Of a DNA stretch of 64,000 nt, positions 1 to 11,762 are shown in pieces. The position numbers and the translations under genes were made by a program. This stretch comes from Asterionellopsis glacialis (lineage: Eukaryota; Bacillariophyta; Plagiogrammaphyceae; Rhaphoneidales; Asterionellopsidaceae). The notes below the pieces were generated by a model. That model made no database searches. It saw nothing but the letters and a program-made list of their open reading frames with translations, and was not told where the DNA came from. Every line of letters begins with the position of its first letter. The first letter of the stretch is position 1. The stretch spans positions 22,883 to 86,882 of the forward strand of contig WKLE02000485.1 of the NCBI GenBank assembly GCA_014885115.2. Reading direction: 5' to 3'.

Positions 1-473
1 TTGTTTTTGCACAGATCTGTGGTTGCAAGAACTCATGATCAGCAACCCAAACCCAGAATAATGTGCATAAATTGTACTTCACTCTAACACTGTCAAGACC
101 AGCATACGGCCCAAGTCCCAAGAATATAGTGGAATCCCAAAAATGAAACTTACTGATAAGAAGTGTTGCTTGAGCAAGTTCAGTTCTGAATCAGAAAAAA
201 AAAGCAGCACAAGTCAATAGCATGAAGCAAAATCATGAGATGGAAACATAATTAACAGTACCATGCATCTCTATGGCAAAAACTAAAGAAGAAAGAGTGT
301 AGCAAAAAATATCAACAAAATTTAAATGATGAAAAAATCATTGCAAGGCACCAAGAGACTTGTCCTTCTCCCAATTACTTACTAGTATGTACTTGTTATT
401 TTCAATACCTAAGGGCCTAGGTCTTTGAATAAAGCAAAATCTGCTTCCTTACAATTTCAAATTTTGATGGCTT

Positions 474-633
474 TTATTTTGGTTTGATTGTCACAATGCT
501 GGTATTAGCAACTGAGGAGATCTAGAGTCCATCCTGTGGAGCATTCTCAAAGATCCTTTTTCTTGTTAATAGAAAAAGAATTTAAATTTGATGCAATTTT
601 GTTGTTTCTTATTTTGGTTTGATTGTCACAATG
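474..633 (+). repeat. 25 bp direct repeat pair
   Basis: The same 25 bases, beginning TTATTTTGGTTTGATTG and ending CACAATG, occur at 474-498 and 609-633. Both copies are followed within about 40 bases by GAGATCTAG. The spacing of 135 bp and the shared flank suggest a decayed tandem duplication. Confidence 0.6.
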
Positions 634-1429
634 GCATTGGAAGTACCAGAGATCTAGTAACAATAGAGTTTTTTGGTTTCCTGTTTGTCCATCCTATACT
701 AGTCAAGGATCATTTTCTTTTAGACTCTTGCTTGAAAAAAGTTTAGTTCTAGTCTCAAAGTACCTTTATAGCAATGATTAGAAGCTTACAAAAACATCAG
801 TCCTCTTGTCTTGTCCTCATATCTATCTGTCTCATCCTAGTCTTCTTCTGCTCGTGCTCCTATACAATAGTAGGGCAAGGTCATGGCATGAAAGCATTTC
901 TGATTTGGAATACATCCAACAAATCACCAACATGTATCTCCAATAAATACTTATTGTTGAGTATATAGGCTATGTAATGTCTACTAATAGTAGCTATGAT
1001 CATTAACAACAACAAGTTCCTTTAGTTAGTAGTTGTAGTGCTTGTGGGAGCTATATGTAAAGTATTTTACATAGAGACAAAGACCCCCTTCCTCATTCCC
1101 TTTTTGCTTTATCTCCATATTGGCAAAACTGCCTCCATTCCCACTTTTGTTGATCAAGCAGTATCTTTTCTGATTCACTGGTTCCAGGTACTGCTGCTTT
1201 TATCACTGCTGTACAATTAATTATCATCTATACTTTACTAACTTGCATTTTACACTAGTTATAGCGATATATCTAAGTTTTAAAGAGGTGTATCCTTTTG
1301 TAGTAGCAAATTCAAAATATCAACACAACTATCAATTTTACCTTTCTGCATTCTACATTGATAATTATAAAAGTTGCCCTACCATAGAAGAAAGTAGGAT
1401 TTTAGACAATCAATTTCTTCTTCTTGTCA

Positions 1430-2760
1430 AGAAGACAATGTTATTCATCTTAACAATGATCCTCCTTCAAAGTAAGCTTAAAGAATATTGACTCTGTTTT
1501 TTTTTTCATTGTTTGTTCTTTTAACAATACAACTAAAACAAATCCTACTGCAATTAATTGTTGTTCTTTCCCAACCTAAGCTAAGCATTCAGTTGTTGTA
1601 ATGAACATGAAGTACAAATTAGGAATTTACTAGGCATTCGTTTTCCTCTTCATTTTGTATCAAGAAGAACATTGTTGTTTAGATTGATCATTGAAAGCTT
1701 GAAGTTTCTGTTTTTCTTTAATTTTTTGTTCCTAGTTATATATGTTGTTTTGGTGCAGAGTCACAAAACTAAAAATGTGAACAACAATTGTGGTTCTTTC
1801 CTAAAATGAACAGTAAGCATCCAACTTGTATTTGGATGAAGATAAAGAGGATTCTCTATATTCAATTTCCTCATTTTCTTGTTTCAACAAACAACCAATA
1901 TTATTGATAAAAATGATCATTGAAAGCTTACTAAGAATGTTGGTTCTGATTTTAATTGTTTTTTTTTTGTTATTTTGGGAGAATTACAAAATAAAAAAAG
2001 CACAAACAAATGTGGTCCCTTCCTAATATTAACAAGTATCTAGGTTTTATGGAAATGAATATACAACAAAAAACAAAGTTAAATTTTATACTTTCAATTT
2101 AATCTTTCAAGAGAACATGATGGTTGTGAAGTTTTCACTTCAATCAACATGAAGTACAAAGTAGGAATTTAGACATCGAGATTCCTTTGCTTGTCAAAAA
2201 AAACATATTATTGTCAAGAAAGATCCTTGAAAGTGGTTTTGTTTTTCATTTTTTGTTCTTCATCTGTTGTTTTGGCAGAGTCACTTAATTTAAAAAATGT
2301 AGGATTTTATATATTCAATTTCCTCTTCTTGTCAATAAAACAGTATTATTGATAAGAATGATCCTTGAAAGCTTGAAGAATATTGGTTGTGTTTCAATTC
2401 TTTTTTGTTCTTTGTCTCTGCTGTTTTGGATTAATGACAATTTTAAAAAAAATAGCACCAAAAATTATGGTTCTCTCCTAAAATAAAGCAATAAGCATCT
2501 GGTTACTTTTGTACTGGGATAAAGATAAAGAAGAAAATAGAGTTATAGACATTGAGTTTCCTCTGCTTATCAAAAACCCATTATTATTGTCAAGAAAGAT
2601 CCTTGAAAGCTTGAAATGTGTTAGTGTTTTTTTTTTAAATTTTTTGTTCTTTGTCATCTGTTGTTTTAGCAGGGTTGCTTAATTAAAATTCCAACAACAA
2701 TTGTGGTTCTTTCCTAAAATAAAAATGTAACAACTACAAATTTGCACCAGAATGAAGATC
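1430..2760 (+). repeat. Degenerate tandem repeat array, unit about 230 bp
   Basis: A core resembling ATTGATAAGAATGATCCTTG followed by AAAGCTTGAAG recurs near 1441, 1675, 1905, 2206, 2345 and 2583. A second core, TGTGGTTCTTTCCTAAAAT, recurs in the same order near 1560 (weak), 1794, 2011, 2469 and 2702. The two cores alternate, so this is a tandem array of about six diverged units rather than scattered words. Spacing is roughly 130 to 300 bp because of indels. No coding role is visible. Confidence 0.55.
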
Positions 2761-4372
2761 TAGAGCAACAAATCTACAACACCAGTCATTCTATGACCAA
2801 AGCAAATCCACATCTGGATTATAATATTATATTACTCCTAGATCTTAAATGACTAGATTAGAGCAATGGTCTGCTTCATACTACTGGGATATTTGGTCAA
2901 AGTGGCCTTAATTATTTGTTGATATTGAAATTACTGGCAATGGTTGGAGAGCGCTACATTTATTATTAGATATCTTGACATATATTTATCCAGAATTACT
3001 TTTACTTTTGTATAGAACAGTGCCTTTGTAATTCCATTGATACTTATACTTTGGGCTCAAAGCTATCAGAACACAACATTTCCTTAATTGTCAATCAAAG
3101 CAGCACCTATTGTTTTGATGGTACTAGTTTTTTTAATACCTGAACAAGACATAAATATGCAGACAAACCACTTCTTGTTATATGCTACCAACCCTCTACT
3201 GTTCTCAAGATATTCATCCTTAGAAAAATCTTCTAGGTTAGCCTCATGTTTGGTCAACAATTTGTTTTTCCTTATGTTTTCTTGTTGCATTCATACATTT
3301 CTATTTTCATTTTTGTCTTTAAGGACCAAAACTTCTTGAGTAAGCTATTTAACACTTGGGTTCTCTCATGTTGTAATCATGCAATATCTTTTAAAACTTT
3401 ATATCACTCATGTGGAGGTCGTAATATATGCACCATAGTATAAGGTTGATGGTCAAAATGTATAATTGTACTAGTGGCTCCTGGTTCTGCCCTACTCATT
3501 AGTTTATGTATAAAAATCTGGTAGCTTAGTAATTTACTACTTCATGGCAAATTATTTTTTGCTGGGAAAATACTTGAAGATATCTTGCATCAAACAAAAA
3601 ATCCTCTCCAAAAAGAGCTCTTTTTCTCATGTCTACAGGTCTGGTTCTAGATATAAGCAATGCTTGGTATTGATGCCCCCCTCCTGATACTCTGTAAGTA
3701 AGAACATAAAGCTTGTTAAAAATGTGAATTGTGCCTATGTGATGCCATATTTTGCATTTCTGCTGGCCCTTGCCAATTTTCAAAATAATTTTATAAAGAA
3801 ATTATTGTCTAAGTTCTTTAACTTCCATATCTAACATAATCTCTTTTAAACAACATTGCTTCTTAGGCAAAGTATGACATCAGTGGGTGCACATTTGCAG
3901 CAACATCAAGCTTGAATTATATTTTCTAAAGGCAACAATTTGTACTATAAATATCAAATGAAGTTCTTTCCTATTACTAAAACCTAAGATCAACAAGACA
4001 ACCACCAAAGAATAACAACAAGTTTAGGATATAAGAAGAACATATGTTTAGATTAAAGCTTGGAAAAGCTTTGACACAAGTTATTTCTTATTGGTGTGTT
4101 GTTGACTGTATGCTGCATTGACAATTCACAAGAGGAATAAAAGATAATATTACAAGATAGGAGGGAAAAATCTTTTCACTTGTGGTGGTCGGGGTGACTC
4201 CAACAGTCTTATCTCCTTGTTGATTATCTATTCTACTTTTCACATATACTGAGTATAATTTAATTCTTCTTACACTATTCCATCCCTGCAATCATTAGAA
4301 AACATACCACCATAGTACAACAAAGAGTGCTAGTACTAATCACAATAAAGAAGAGGTCATTAAGAAAATATT

Positions 4373-4548
4373 GAGCTGTGAGCTGTGAGCTGTCCTCCTC
4401 AACTGCAACATAACACTCTTAGGCGCTGGTAGTTGTACTAGTCTTATGACACATTCATTTTCTGTGATGGCATATACAAAGAAGATGAGTTTACTAGTCT
4501 TATGACACATTCATTTTCTGTGATGGCATATACAAAGAAGATGAGTTT
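4373..4548 (+). repeat. 56 bp perfect tandem duplication plus GAGCTGT triplet
   Basis: A 56 bp unit starting ACTAGTCTTATGACACATTC and ending GATGAGTTT is present twice, head to tail, at 4437-4492 and 4493-4548, without a mismatch that I can see. Just upstream, at 4373-4393, the heptamer GAGCTGT is repeated three times. Perfect identity implies a recent duplication or an assembly artefact. Confidence 0.8.
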
Positions 4549-6317
4549 GTTTGTCTTATTCATTCACATACAATAAATCAGAAACTAAGCTCATAAAACT
4601 GCAAAGGGAAGAGAAAAAACTAAAAGCTTACCATTCCCTGTGTAGTGTGAGGTGAAATTTTGTAAAATTGTTGTGACATCTTATATCATCGTATCTTCCA
4701 AGTTCCAAAAAGCACTTGTTAACTGGTATGGACAGGACATTGGATATTGCTGATGGTGTGGTTTTTTTAGGGTATGTCTTATGTTAGTATCCACTACTAG
4801 AAACTTGTCATAGTAGTAGTAGTAGTAAATAATAAATGACATTGACCACAATACCAAAGAAGAGATAGCTCAATCAAGTTACAAAATACTGGCCAGTACA
4901 ATTCAGTAAACATATCTAAAATGTTGGATGAATTTTCTTTAAGTATGACTGCAGCAGGACTCTAGAACCAAGAAGAATCAACTAACTAACAAAGACAACA
5001 TATAAGATACAGAAAAGCTAAAAAATATTAAATCTCAGTAAGGACCAATCCCTAACCAAGAAGAACAGAGAAATTGCACACATGAATAGGCCATACTTGC
5101 AACAGATTTTACTTTCAAAAAATCTATACTGCTAGTTACCCTGTGCAAGAAGAAAAGAACCAAAAAAGAAAAATGATATCACAAATATGCACCTACTACT
5201 ACAAAAATCAAGCAAACAACAAATAATTCAAAAGTAAAATGGTTCTGAACTAGAGCCAGACTAAACTAGAGTATGTATAATTACCACAATAATGCTATAA
5301 TACCTATCTACTATCTTAATCCTTAGGCAACAATAACAACTCTTCTTTGTCACACCATTCTGATACTTGGCTACCAGTAGCCATCCACAATATCAATATG
5401 ATATATTAACAAACAAGCTAACTGTCTGGTAGATTTTTTTGTCTTCATCCTTTTTAGTTGAGCTTTGGCCTACAATTGGATTCAGATATTATCCAACATC
5501 TTTGCTTGGTAGCTGAACACACTGGTTGCAGCTGGTGATCTTTGGGGGCTACTATCTTGTTCTTGTTTGCATGTGGCACCAGACAGATACCAGGAGTGGG
5601 CAGTCAGACTGATGCAAATTCAAATAACTCTATTATGTATTATTTTTGCCTGTGCAAAGAAGGACATTGGTACCAAATGAAGTTTATTCCAAGAGAGTTT
5701 ACTGGTATTGATATATATGTTTTATAGAGTATCAAAAGCTATTAACTACATGGATGTTACTGTTGTTCCACCACTATCACTTAGAACCCAATGGAACAGG
5801 TTGCAATAAAGGATACAAATCATGAGATCCATTCTTGATACCAAGATTATTTGGTAGTAATTATTGTAGCTGCTTCTTGCAATGCAAAAATTCTCACAAA
5901 CACCAGTATGAAACATAGTCTTTTTTCCATCCACCCCCCACTGCTGCTCCCGTGCAGGTATGAATAGGCTAGGACTAAACTATTCTCTTAGGACCACTCA
6001 AACTGAATAATGAATCAAACAATACGGATCATAATATTTCTACCAATTGATATACCTATTATTCTACAATTGCAGTGTTTCGTGACTACTGTAGTGCGGT
6101 TCTATCTAGATTTCAATTCAACATTGCTGCATGTATATTTTCAATACTTATAATATTTGTGGGAGAAAAAGCTACTAGAGAAGAATAAAAAAAGAAAAAC
6201 CCTTCTCTGTACAAGGTTTTGTGACAGATCCATTTTCTTAGTTAGCGACTACGACACTACATGGCGACTGCACAATATCAATATACCACTTAGACTAACG
6301 TCTATAAACAAGATATT

Positions 6318-7679
6318 TTAATAACAATTAAAACTCTTAACACAACAGGCACAAAGTCTAACACCACTGTTGTCTGTACTAGTTGACTGGCAATCAATTC
6401 CAAAAGCAATCAACGGCGGCTCTGGTCCAGTCTGACCCCGACAAAATTTCTGAGGAAAAATACCAGTCAGATCGTTACCATTAAGATAAAAAGTACCTGC
6501 ATAAAAAAGGGGGGGAAGGGAAACAGACAAATTAGCCCGACGGGAATTGATATCAAGATCCAGCGATTTTATTCACATTTTGGACTCGGTTCAATCGTAA
6601 AACTTACTGAGTCCGACATCAGGAAGATCTCGCGGGATTGTTCCCGTCAATTTATTATTATCCAAATTGAGAGTCGAGAGAGATTCCATATCAAGAAACG
6701 TCGCGCTAGAGAGACCCCCCACCAACTCGTTTGAGGATAGAGTGAGAGACTTTAAAGTAGACAATAGAGCTAATTCACCTGGAATTGGAGGAATATCAAG
6801 TTGAACATTATTGGCAACATTATTGTCTACAAGACTGATATCTTCAAGAGAACCGGACCGATCACATAAGACTCCATACCACTCGCAGATGCTACTACTA
6901 CCTTGTAACCATTTGTTGTTATTTGTCCAGTCCTTTCCTTGAGTTCCGAAATAGAAAGAAGCAAGAGCAAATCGATCAACGACAGAATCGATACCATGAA
7001 TTGCTTGATCTAAATTCAAAGCCCAGGACATAGCCCTAACTGCTGGGGATTCGGATTCGTCATTGTATTGATCAGTATAGAAATTTATATCACTTGATAG
7101 ATCCAGACTTTCACTTAATGATGGTGTGTTACTGATCGCTTGCAAGATTACATCCATGGCACTGCTTGTTGAAAATGTCGGAGCTATACTGGGCGAAATG
7201 GTAGGAAGAGGAGGGGGTTCCAATTCCTCATCATCACCAGTAACCAATACCACCGCTGCTACAATTGCACCAATTACAATTACAACACCCACTGCTATAC
7301 CAGAATATATCTCTGTCTTCGAAATGCTTCCCCACTTTCCGGTGGAGTGTAAATCCTTGAACTTTTCATTGATTTCGCGCTTCGTTTCTTTCTTCTTTTC
7401 ATGCTTTGCTCGTTGTTGCTGTTTTTGTTTTTGATGAGAACGTTGCTCACCATTGGATGATTCTTTGTTCTTTTTTGCACTCACACTCTCGTCATTACCA
7501 GAAACGGACACTGCTCCCGGCTTGGTTGTTGTGTCTTCTGCAGTACTAGCAACATTGGTTGGTCTCGGCTTGGTCGCGTATTCATCCGCGAAAGTCTCAG
7601 GTTCCTTTTCTTCTTCCTTTTCCTCTGTCTCACTTCCTTTTCCTTCCTCCACATGTAAGAAATCAATCTCTTTACTCAT
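6318..7679 (-). CDS. Membrane-anchored leucine-rich-repeat protein (diatom type)
   Basis: Two exons: 7679-6608 and 6496-6318. The 111 bp intron (GTAAGT to TATGCAG) splits a Ser codon and the join is in frame, giving about 416 residues. Residues 1-120 are acidic then Lys/Gln-rich and probably cytosolic. One transmembrane helix lies at about 125-147 (IYSGIAVGVVIVIGAIVAAV). The outer part has the pre-LRR segment with W-W-G-V-C spacing (WLQGSSSICEWYGVLCD) and LRRs such as LSTLNLDNNKLTGTIP, continuing across the splice as FYLNGNDLTGIFP. A Cys-rich cap ends the protein. This is the plant/diatom LRR architecture without a kinase, in type II orientation. Family knowledge suggests a surface adhesion or receptor role; the ligand is unknown. 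Confidence 0.82.
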
Positions 7680-8387
7680 TTTGCTCTAAGAAAGGAAAGG
7701 ACCTCTGGAGTATCACTGATGTCAAAGTTGGTGACAAATAAAGTTGGCTTCAATCTCAAATTGGCGTATCACGCTGTAGGTTCCGTGGGGTTGTCTCTGC
7801 TGGAATCTATTCTTGATTCTTGACTCTTGACTCTTTCATACACGGTAGGTCAAAAGATCTTTTTCATAGACTCTCTACTAGAGAGAGAGAGAGCTGTTGG
7901 TAGTCCTACTGTGCCTTACAATGGTTGTTAGAGAACTCTACCGTTGGACCTAACTGTACTGTAGGTCCTACCGGTAGTACTAGGTCCTAAAGTAAATAGA
8001 GAGTCAGTATGGTACTTAACAGGTAGGACATATACAGTAGGTCCTGTAGGTCCAGGAGGGTTTCTACCTGTACTATAAAGTCCCAATATATGTTATATTA
8101 TTTTTTGTCAGAAGATTACAGATGTATCAGAAAATCATAGATCATACGATTTTTCGTATGTTCGAGTTTTACGATTTGGGTCTGGCACGCGCACACCCCA
8201 ACATGACACTCAGATTTCTTCATAAAAATTGTTCTTTTGACTTTTGAGACCGATACAATCGGTCCTGGCTGAAAAGGTCTCGACTCTCGACAGAGATGCA
8301 AAAAGCGATAGAAGAACTTGTTAGAGACATATGTTGCTCTTCTGGTAATAAATCGGAGTGCCAAACTTAGCGATTATAGTAGGATAG
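7680..8387. other. Divergent intergenic region with short palindromic motifs
   Basis: This lies between divergently transcribed genes (LRR protein on minus, GFA-like protein on plus), so it should hold both promoters. It contains a GA run after CTAG at 7878-7892, two TAGGTCCTA palindromes (7962-7970 and 7981-7989) and the related GTAGGTCCTGTAGGTCC near 8038. No gene was recognised. Confidence 0.5.
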
Positions 8388-8807
8388 ATGTCAGAGAAGA
8401 CTTTTACAGTGAAGTGCCACTGTGGGCGTGTACGTGCTCGGTTTCAGTATGACAAACCATCGATTACAGCATGGGACTGTAATTGTTCTGATTGTGGCAT
8501 GAGACGGAACATACACTTTATGATCAAGTCTGGTGATTTAGAGTTCGAAATGAAAGAAGAGTTGAACGAGGCTACAACTTTGTACGAGTGGGGAACCAAA
8601 GTGGCAAAGCGGCGCTTCTGTAAGACTTGTGGAATATTGCCTTGGTATGTTCCACGGTCCAACCCGGACGGGATTGCAATAACACTTGGGTGCGTTGACT
8701 TTGGTGAAAATAGCGAAAACTTGATTCCAGTTGAAGTGAAATTTTTTGATGGGATACACTGGGAAGAAAGTTTTGCTGCAACATCGATTTCTAACGAAAC
8801 AAAATAA
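8388..8807 (+). CDS. GFA / CENP-V family zinc-binding protein
   Basis: A single-exon protein of 139 residues starting at an ATG. It has the Cys-rich signature of the GFA (glutathione-dependent formaldehyde-activating) / CENP-V fold: CHCG at residues 10-13, CNCSDCG at 31-37 and CKTCG at 78-82. The length fits a stand-alone domain. In characterised relatives these cysteines bind zinc, and the family includes S-(hydroxymethyl)glutathione synthase-like proteins and centromere protein V. The actual activity here is not predictable. It converges with the GT90 gene, with only 84 bp between the two stops. Confidence 0.85.
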   Translation: MSEKTFTVKCHCGRVRARFQYDKPSITAWDCNCSDCGMRRNIHFMIKSGDLEFEMKEELNEATTLYEWGTKVAKRRFCKTCGILPWYVPRSNPDGIAITLGCVDFGENSENLIPVEVKFFDGIHWEESFAATSISNETK

Positions 8808-8891
8808 ATCGACACAAATAATATGAACACGCGGAATTTATCGTTTATCTACAAAAAGTATGAATATAGAGAGCGCAAACTCTATCATTTC

Positions 8892-11035
8892 TCACTTCTT
8901 GGCGGCGGCTAATAGCTTCGCTTTCTTACGCATTCTTTCTTTCAGCTTACCCTTGGTCATCCTCTTATCAGATTTTGCAGTAGCTGCCTTAATTTTCGCT
9001 TCCTCTAGCAATTTCGCCTCTTTATCGGCATCTTTTTGACATCGTACACAATATCGACTAGTGTCAGATTGACGATCAGTGAAACATTTTTCATCTGGCT
9101 TTCGCAGATTCGGAGGGTTCTCTTCTTTTGGTGGTGGTGTCCACCAAGCAGGTGGTGGCATGTACCGTTTCGAGATTTGTTTACACACCATCTCCACATA
9201 GTCCAAAAGAGCTGACCGTGCTACATACTTCTCGTAAAACTTTTTTGCATTTTCTCCAATTTGTTTGCATTTCTCGTCATTTTCGCGGCACCAACGGATC
9301 TTCTCTTCTAAATCAGACAGGTCGGCTTTGACAGGAACATGATCTACATATGGCTCCAGCAAATCAAAATACCACATTCGATCGGCCACCTGCCGAGGAG
9401 CTACCTTCAAAATGACAGAACCAAGACGCATCATAAACCCGTAACGACAGGCAGCACAGTGCCCGTCTACGTAGACCAAATATTTGTACTTCGACTGCTC
9501 ATAAATAGGAGTAAAGTGATGCCTCCCTGCAGTGAAACCGAATTGTGACTGCCGAAGGAAAGTCATTGGATTATCAGCTATTTTTTTATCACGTAGATTC
9601 CATCCGACAATAGCAGCGTCTAAGAAAGGCTCCTCGCCGCCTTTTTCTTCATCATCCTTCCACTCATGACTAAGGTACGCGACCTTCAAGCGCTGATTAT
9701 TATCGATTGTAGTGCCACCACCGGTCGCTGTTCCTCGAAAAAAAGCAGTGGCGACTCGTCCGTCCTCCCAAGAACGTTCAAATTTTCGAAAGTTAGCTTC
9801 TGTAAAGAGGTCACGTGGATTCGATCCAAACACAGCCGCACCGTTTTCATCCTTTTCATGGATGAACGTCTGAGGAAATACCAGACCGCATGCTGCCTCC
9901 CAGTCCTCAGAAGATGGCCAAGGAATGTCTGAAAAACGATCAGGTGCAGCAGCGTAAAAGGAGACGATGGGTGCATAGGTACTGAACTTGTGCTCTTCCA
10001 CTAGATCTACATCTTGTTCTGGATCTCGGTCGTCCTTGTCAAAAATGAAACCATATGGTTCAACGGGTACGCCTCGAGGTACATTTACCTTCAATTGTGG
10101 ATAATCTCTTTTGTTGAGAAAGAATTCACAGTCGGGCATGTCGCGTTCTCGACAAGCCTCTCCAAGCATGTCCCGTAACGGAGCTAAGAAGTGATCACCC
10201 CAGTATTGCATTTTGTCTTTGTCTTCTTCTTTCGTCAACTCATTACAGATAATGTTCCCGTTGGCCCACCATTTTGACCGGTCCTTTTCTACATTTTCTT
10301 CTCGGTATAATCCTGCCTTTTTCGTGTAATATGAATCTAGCGTTCCATCCCCTTCCAGCGTCAATCGATCGCCCCAAGTATTCCGGTAGTCTCCGTTCAC
10401 AAAGGGAGCAAAGATGCGTAGTTTGCCATTTCGAATCATTACGTAGATACCACATTTCATGTGATAAAAGAGATACTTGAGAGTGTTGAGAGTTGAAGTG
10501 GGAGTTGTACATTTGTGAATTGGTAAATCAAGGCGAAATTTAACGTCCTTGGTGACATTCAAGGCTTCTTTTTGTTCGTAAATATTTTGGGACCCCTCAG
10601 CGGCCTCTCCACTCAAATGGTCTCGAGGAACCTTCTTGGCGTAAGATGGTTCCGTCCGTGCCTTCTCAATGTTGGGTATCAAAATTTTCTCAATCTGATC
10701 CCAAGAAACCAGCATGGTAAATATATGCATCAAGCTTGGATAATCTGGATTAGAACCACCATTGAATGTGTTGTATTCGGTCATGAAATCAATAGCTTCT
10801 TGTTTAGAATCGAAGCGCGGAACACCGTTTGGAAATTTTCCGACAGCATCGAGCCAGTTTAAAGAATCCTTTTTTTCGAGGAGATCAGTGGAACGATATT
10901 AAAGGAACTTGAGTCACGATCTAACAGCTAAACCAAAAGGCAACGACAGAATGATACGGAAACAAATGTTGAAATCGACCTACTTACCCCATTGCCTCCA
11001 AACATGCCGCGTATCTCAGGTGGTGCGTGACTCAT
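8892..11035 (-). CDS. Glycosyltransferase family 90 (CAP10-like) protein
   Basis: Probable two-exon gene: 11035-10988 (16 codons, starting MSHAPPEIRG) and 10868-8892, joined in phase 0 across a GTAAGT...AAAAAAAG intron, about 674 residues. The acceptor tract is weak, so the first exon is less certain than the rest. The open frame clearly extends upstream of the first internal ATG at 10784, through residues NWLDAVGKFPNGVPRF. GT90 features include FFRGTATGGG, then NNQRLKVAYLS, and the late block KYLVYVDGHCAACRYG with LGSVILK, as in CAP10/POGLUT-like sugar transferases acting in the secretory pathway. No clear signal peptide is seen. A C-terminal Lys/Ala-rich tail contains a CVRC pair. Substrate unknown; xylose or glucose transfer is known for relatives. 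Confidence 0.8.
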
Positions 11036-11762
11036 GATAAAGTGAAGTTACAATTAGTTCCTATGACCTCTTATTGATTATGTCCCAACTCCTAATGTTT
11101 ATTTCAATACCAGTTCTCGACAAGCAACTTTCCAGTAGGCGAGAGTCTATTGATTGTTGTGGATGTCAACGAGCTATGGCAACGTCGTCTCAGCGTTCAC
11201 GCGTTGATCGATTGGATACCAGTGTAAATAATAATGATGTCGGGTGAATCCTTTAGAGTGATTGGGCCGCTCCGACTCATCCACACTCCCTGGGATCTGG
11301 ATCTAACAAGTCAATCGTGCATGGAGCATAATAAATCAATCTGAATCGAGTGATTCACTTGGGTCGTGATACCAGCACCGGTAGACGCGAAGGCTGCTAG
11401 TCTGAAAATGCAGGCGTGAAGTGATTGTAACGTGGGTCGTGCGAATGCGGCCAACATCACGACAAGACTGCAACAGAAAAACAGGGACGCACCAAAGAAC
11501 GATTGCTGTAAATGATTTTAGTTAGCACAAAGCCCATCTACCGCAGGAGTAGTTGATTGCTTTGTAACTACCGTACTTTAGCTACTGTACAACCAGACAG
11601 AGACAAATCAAGTCTAAAATTACTAATCTGCACTCATTACAGTCAGTAAGCACGATCTCAACTTCCTCCGGAACAAGTCTGATTTCTGTGCGGTCTGCTA
11701 GACATCATTGAGTATTATGAAATGTTGACACACTTAGATTAAAAGACTAGGGATCTCATGTT
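11036..11762. other. Intergenic region, no gene seen
   Basis: This is the promoter side of the GT90 gene (minus strand) and the 3' side of the downstream minus-strand gene. No ORF with domain support, RNA gene or clear repeat was recognised. Confidence 0.5.

Larger units (their letters stand above)
1..6317. other. AT-rich, gene-poor, repeat-bearing region
   Basis: No supportable gene was found in this stretch. The open frames are short (at most about 85 codons), low in complexity, without recognisable domains, and many would need non-ATG starts. The sequence is very AT-rich, with T runs and repeated AAAG/CTTG words. It carries several internal repeats, listed separately. The most likely reading is non-coding, decayed repetitive DNA at the edge of a gene cluster. 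An unrecognised lncRNA or very short gene cannot be excluded. Confidence 0.6.

Noticed and set aside
774..2026. Several short open frames in the AT-rich left end
   Set aside because: Low complexity, inside the degenerate tandem array, no domains, and some need non-ATG starts.
7126..7741. Plus-strand open frames opposite the LRR protein
   Set aside because: Antisense shadows of a well-supported coding exon; composition mirrors its Glu/Lys codons.
8444..8830. 128-codon minus-strand frame opposite the GFA-like gene
   Set aside because: Shadow frame; the plus strand carries the conserved Cys motifs.
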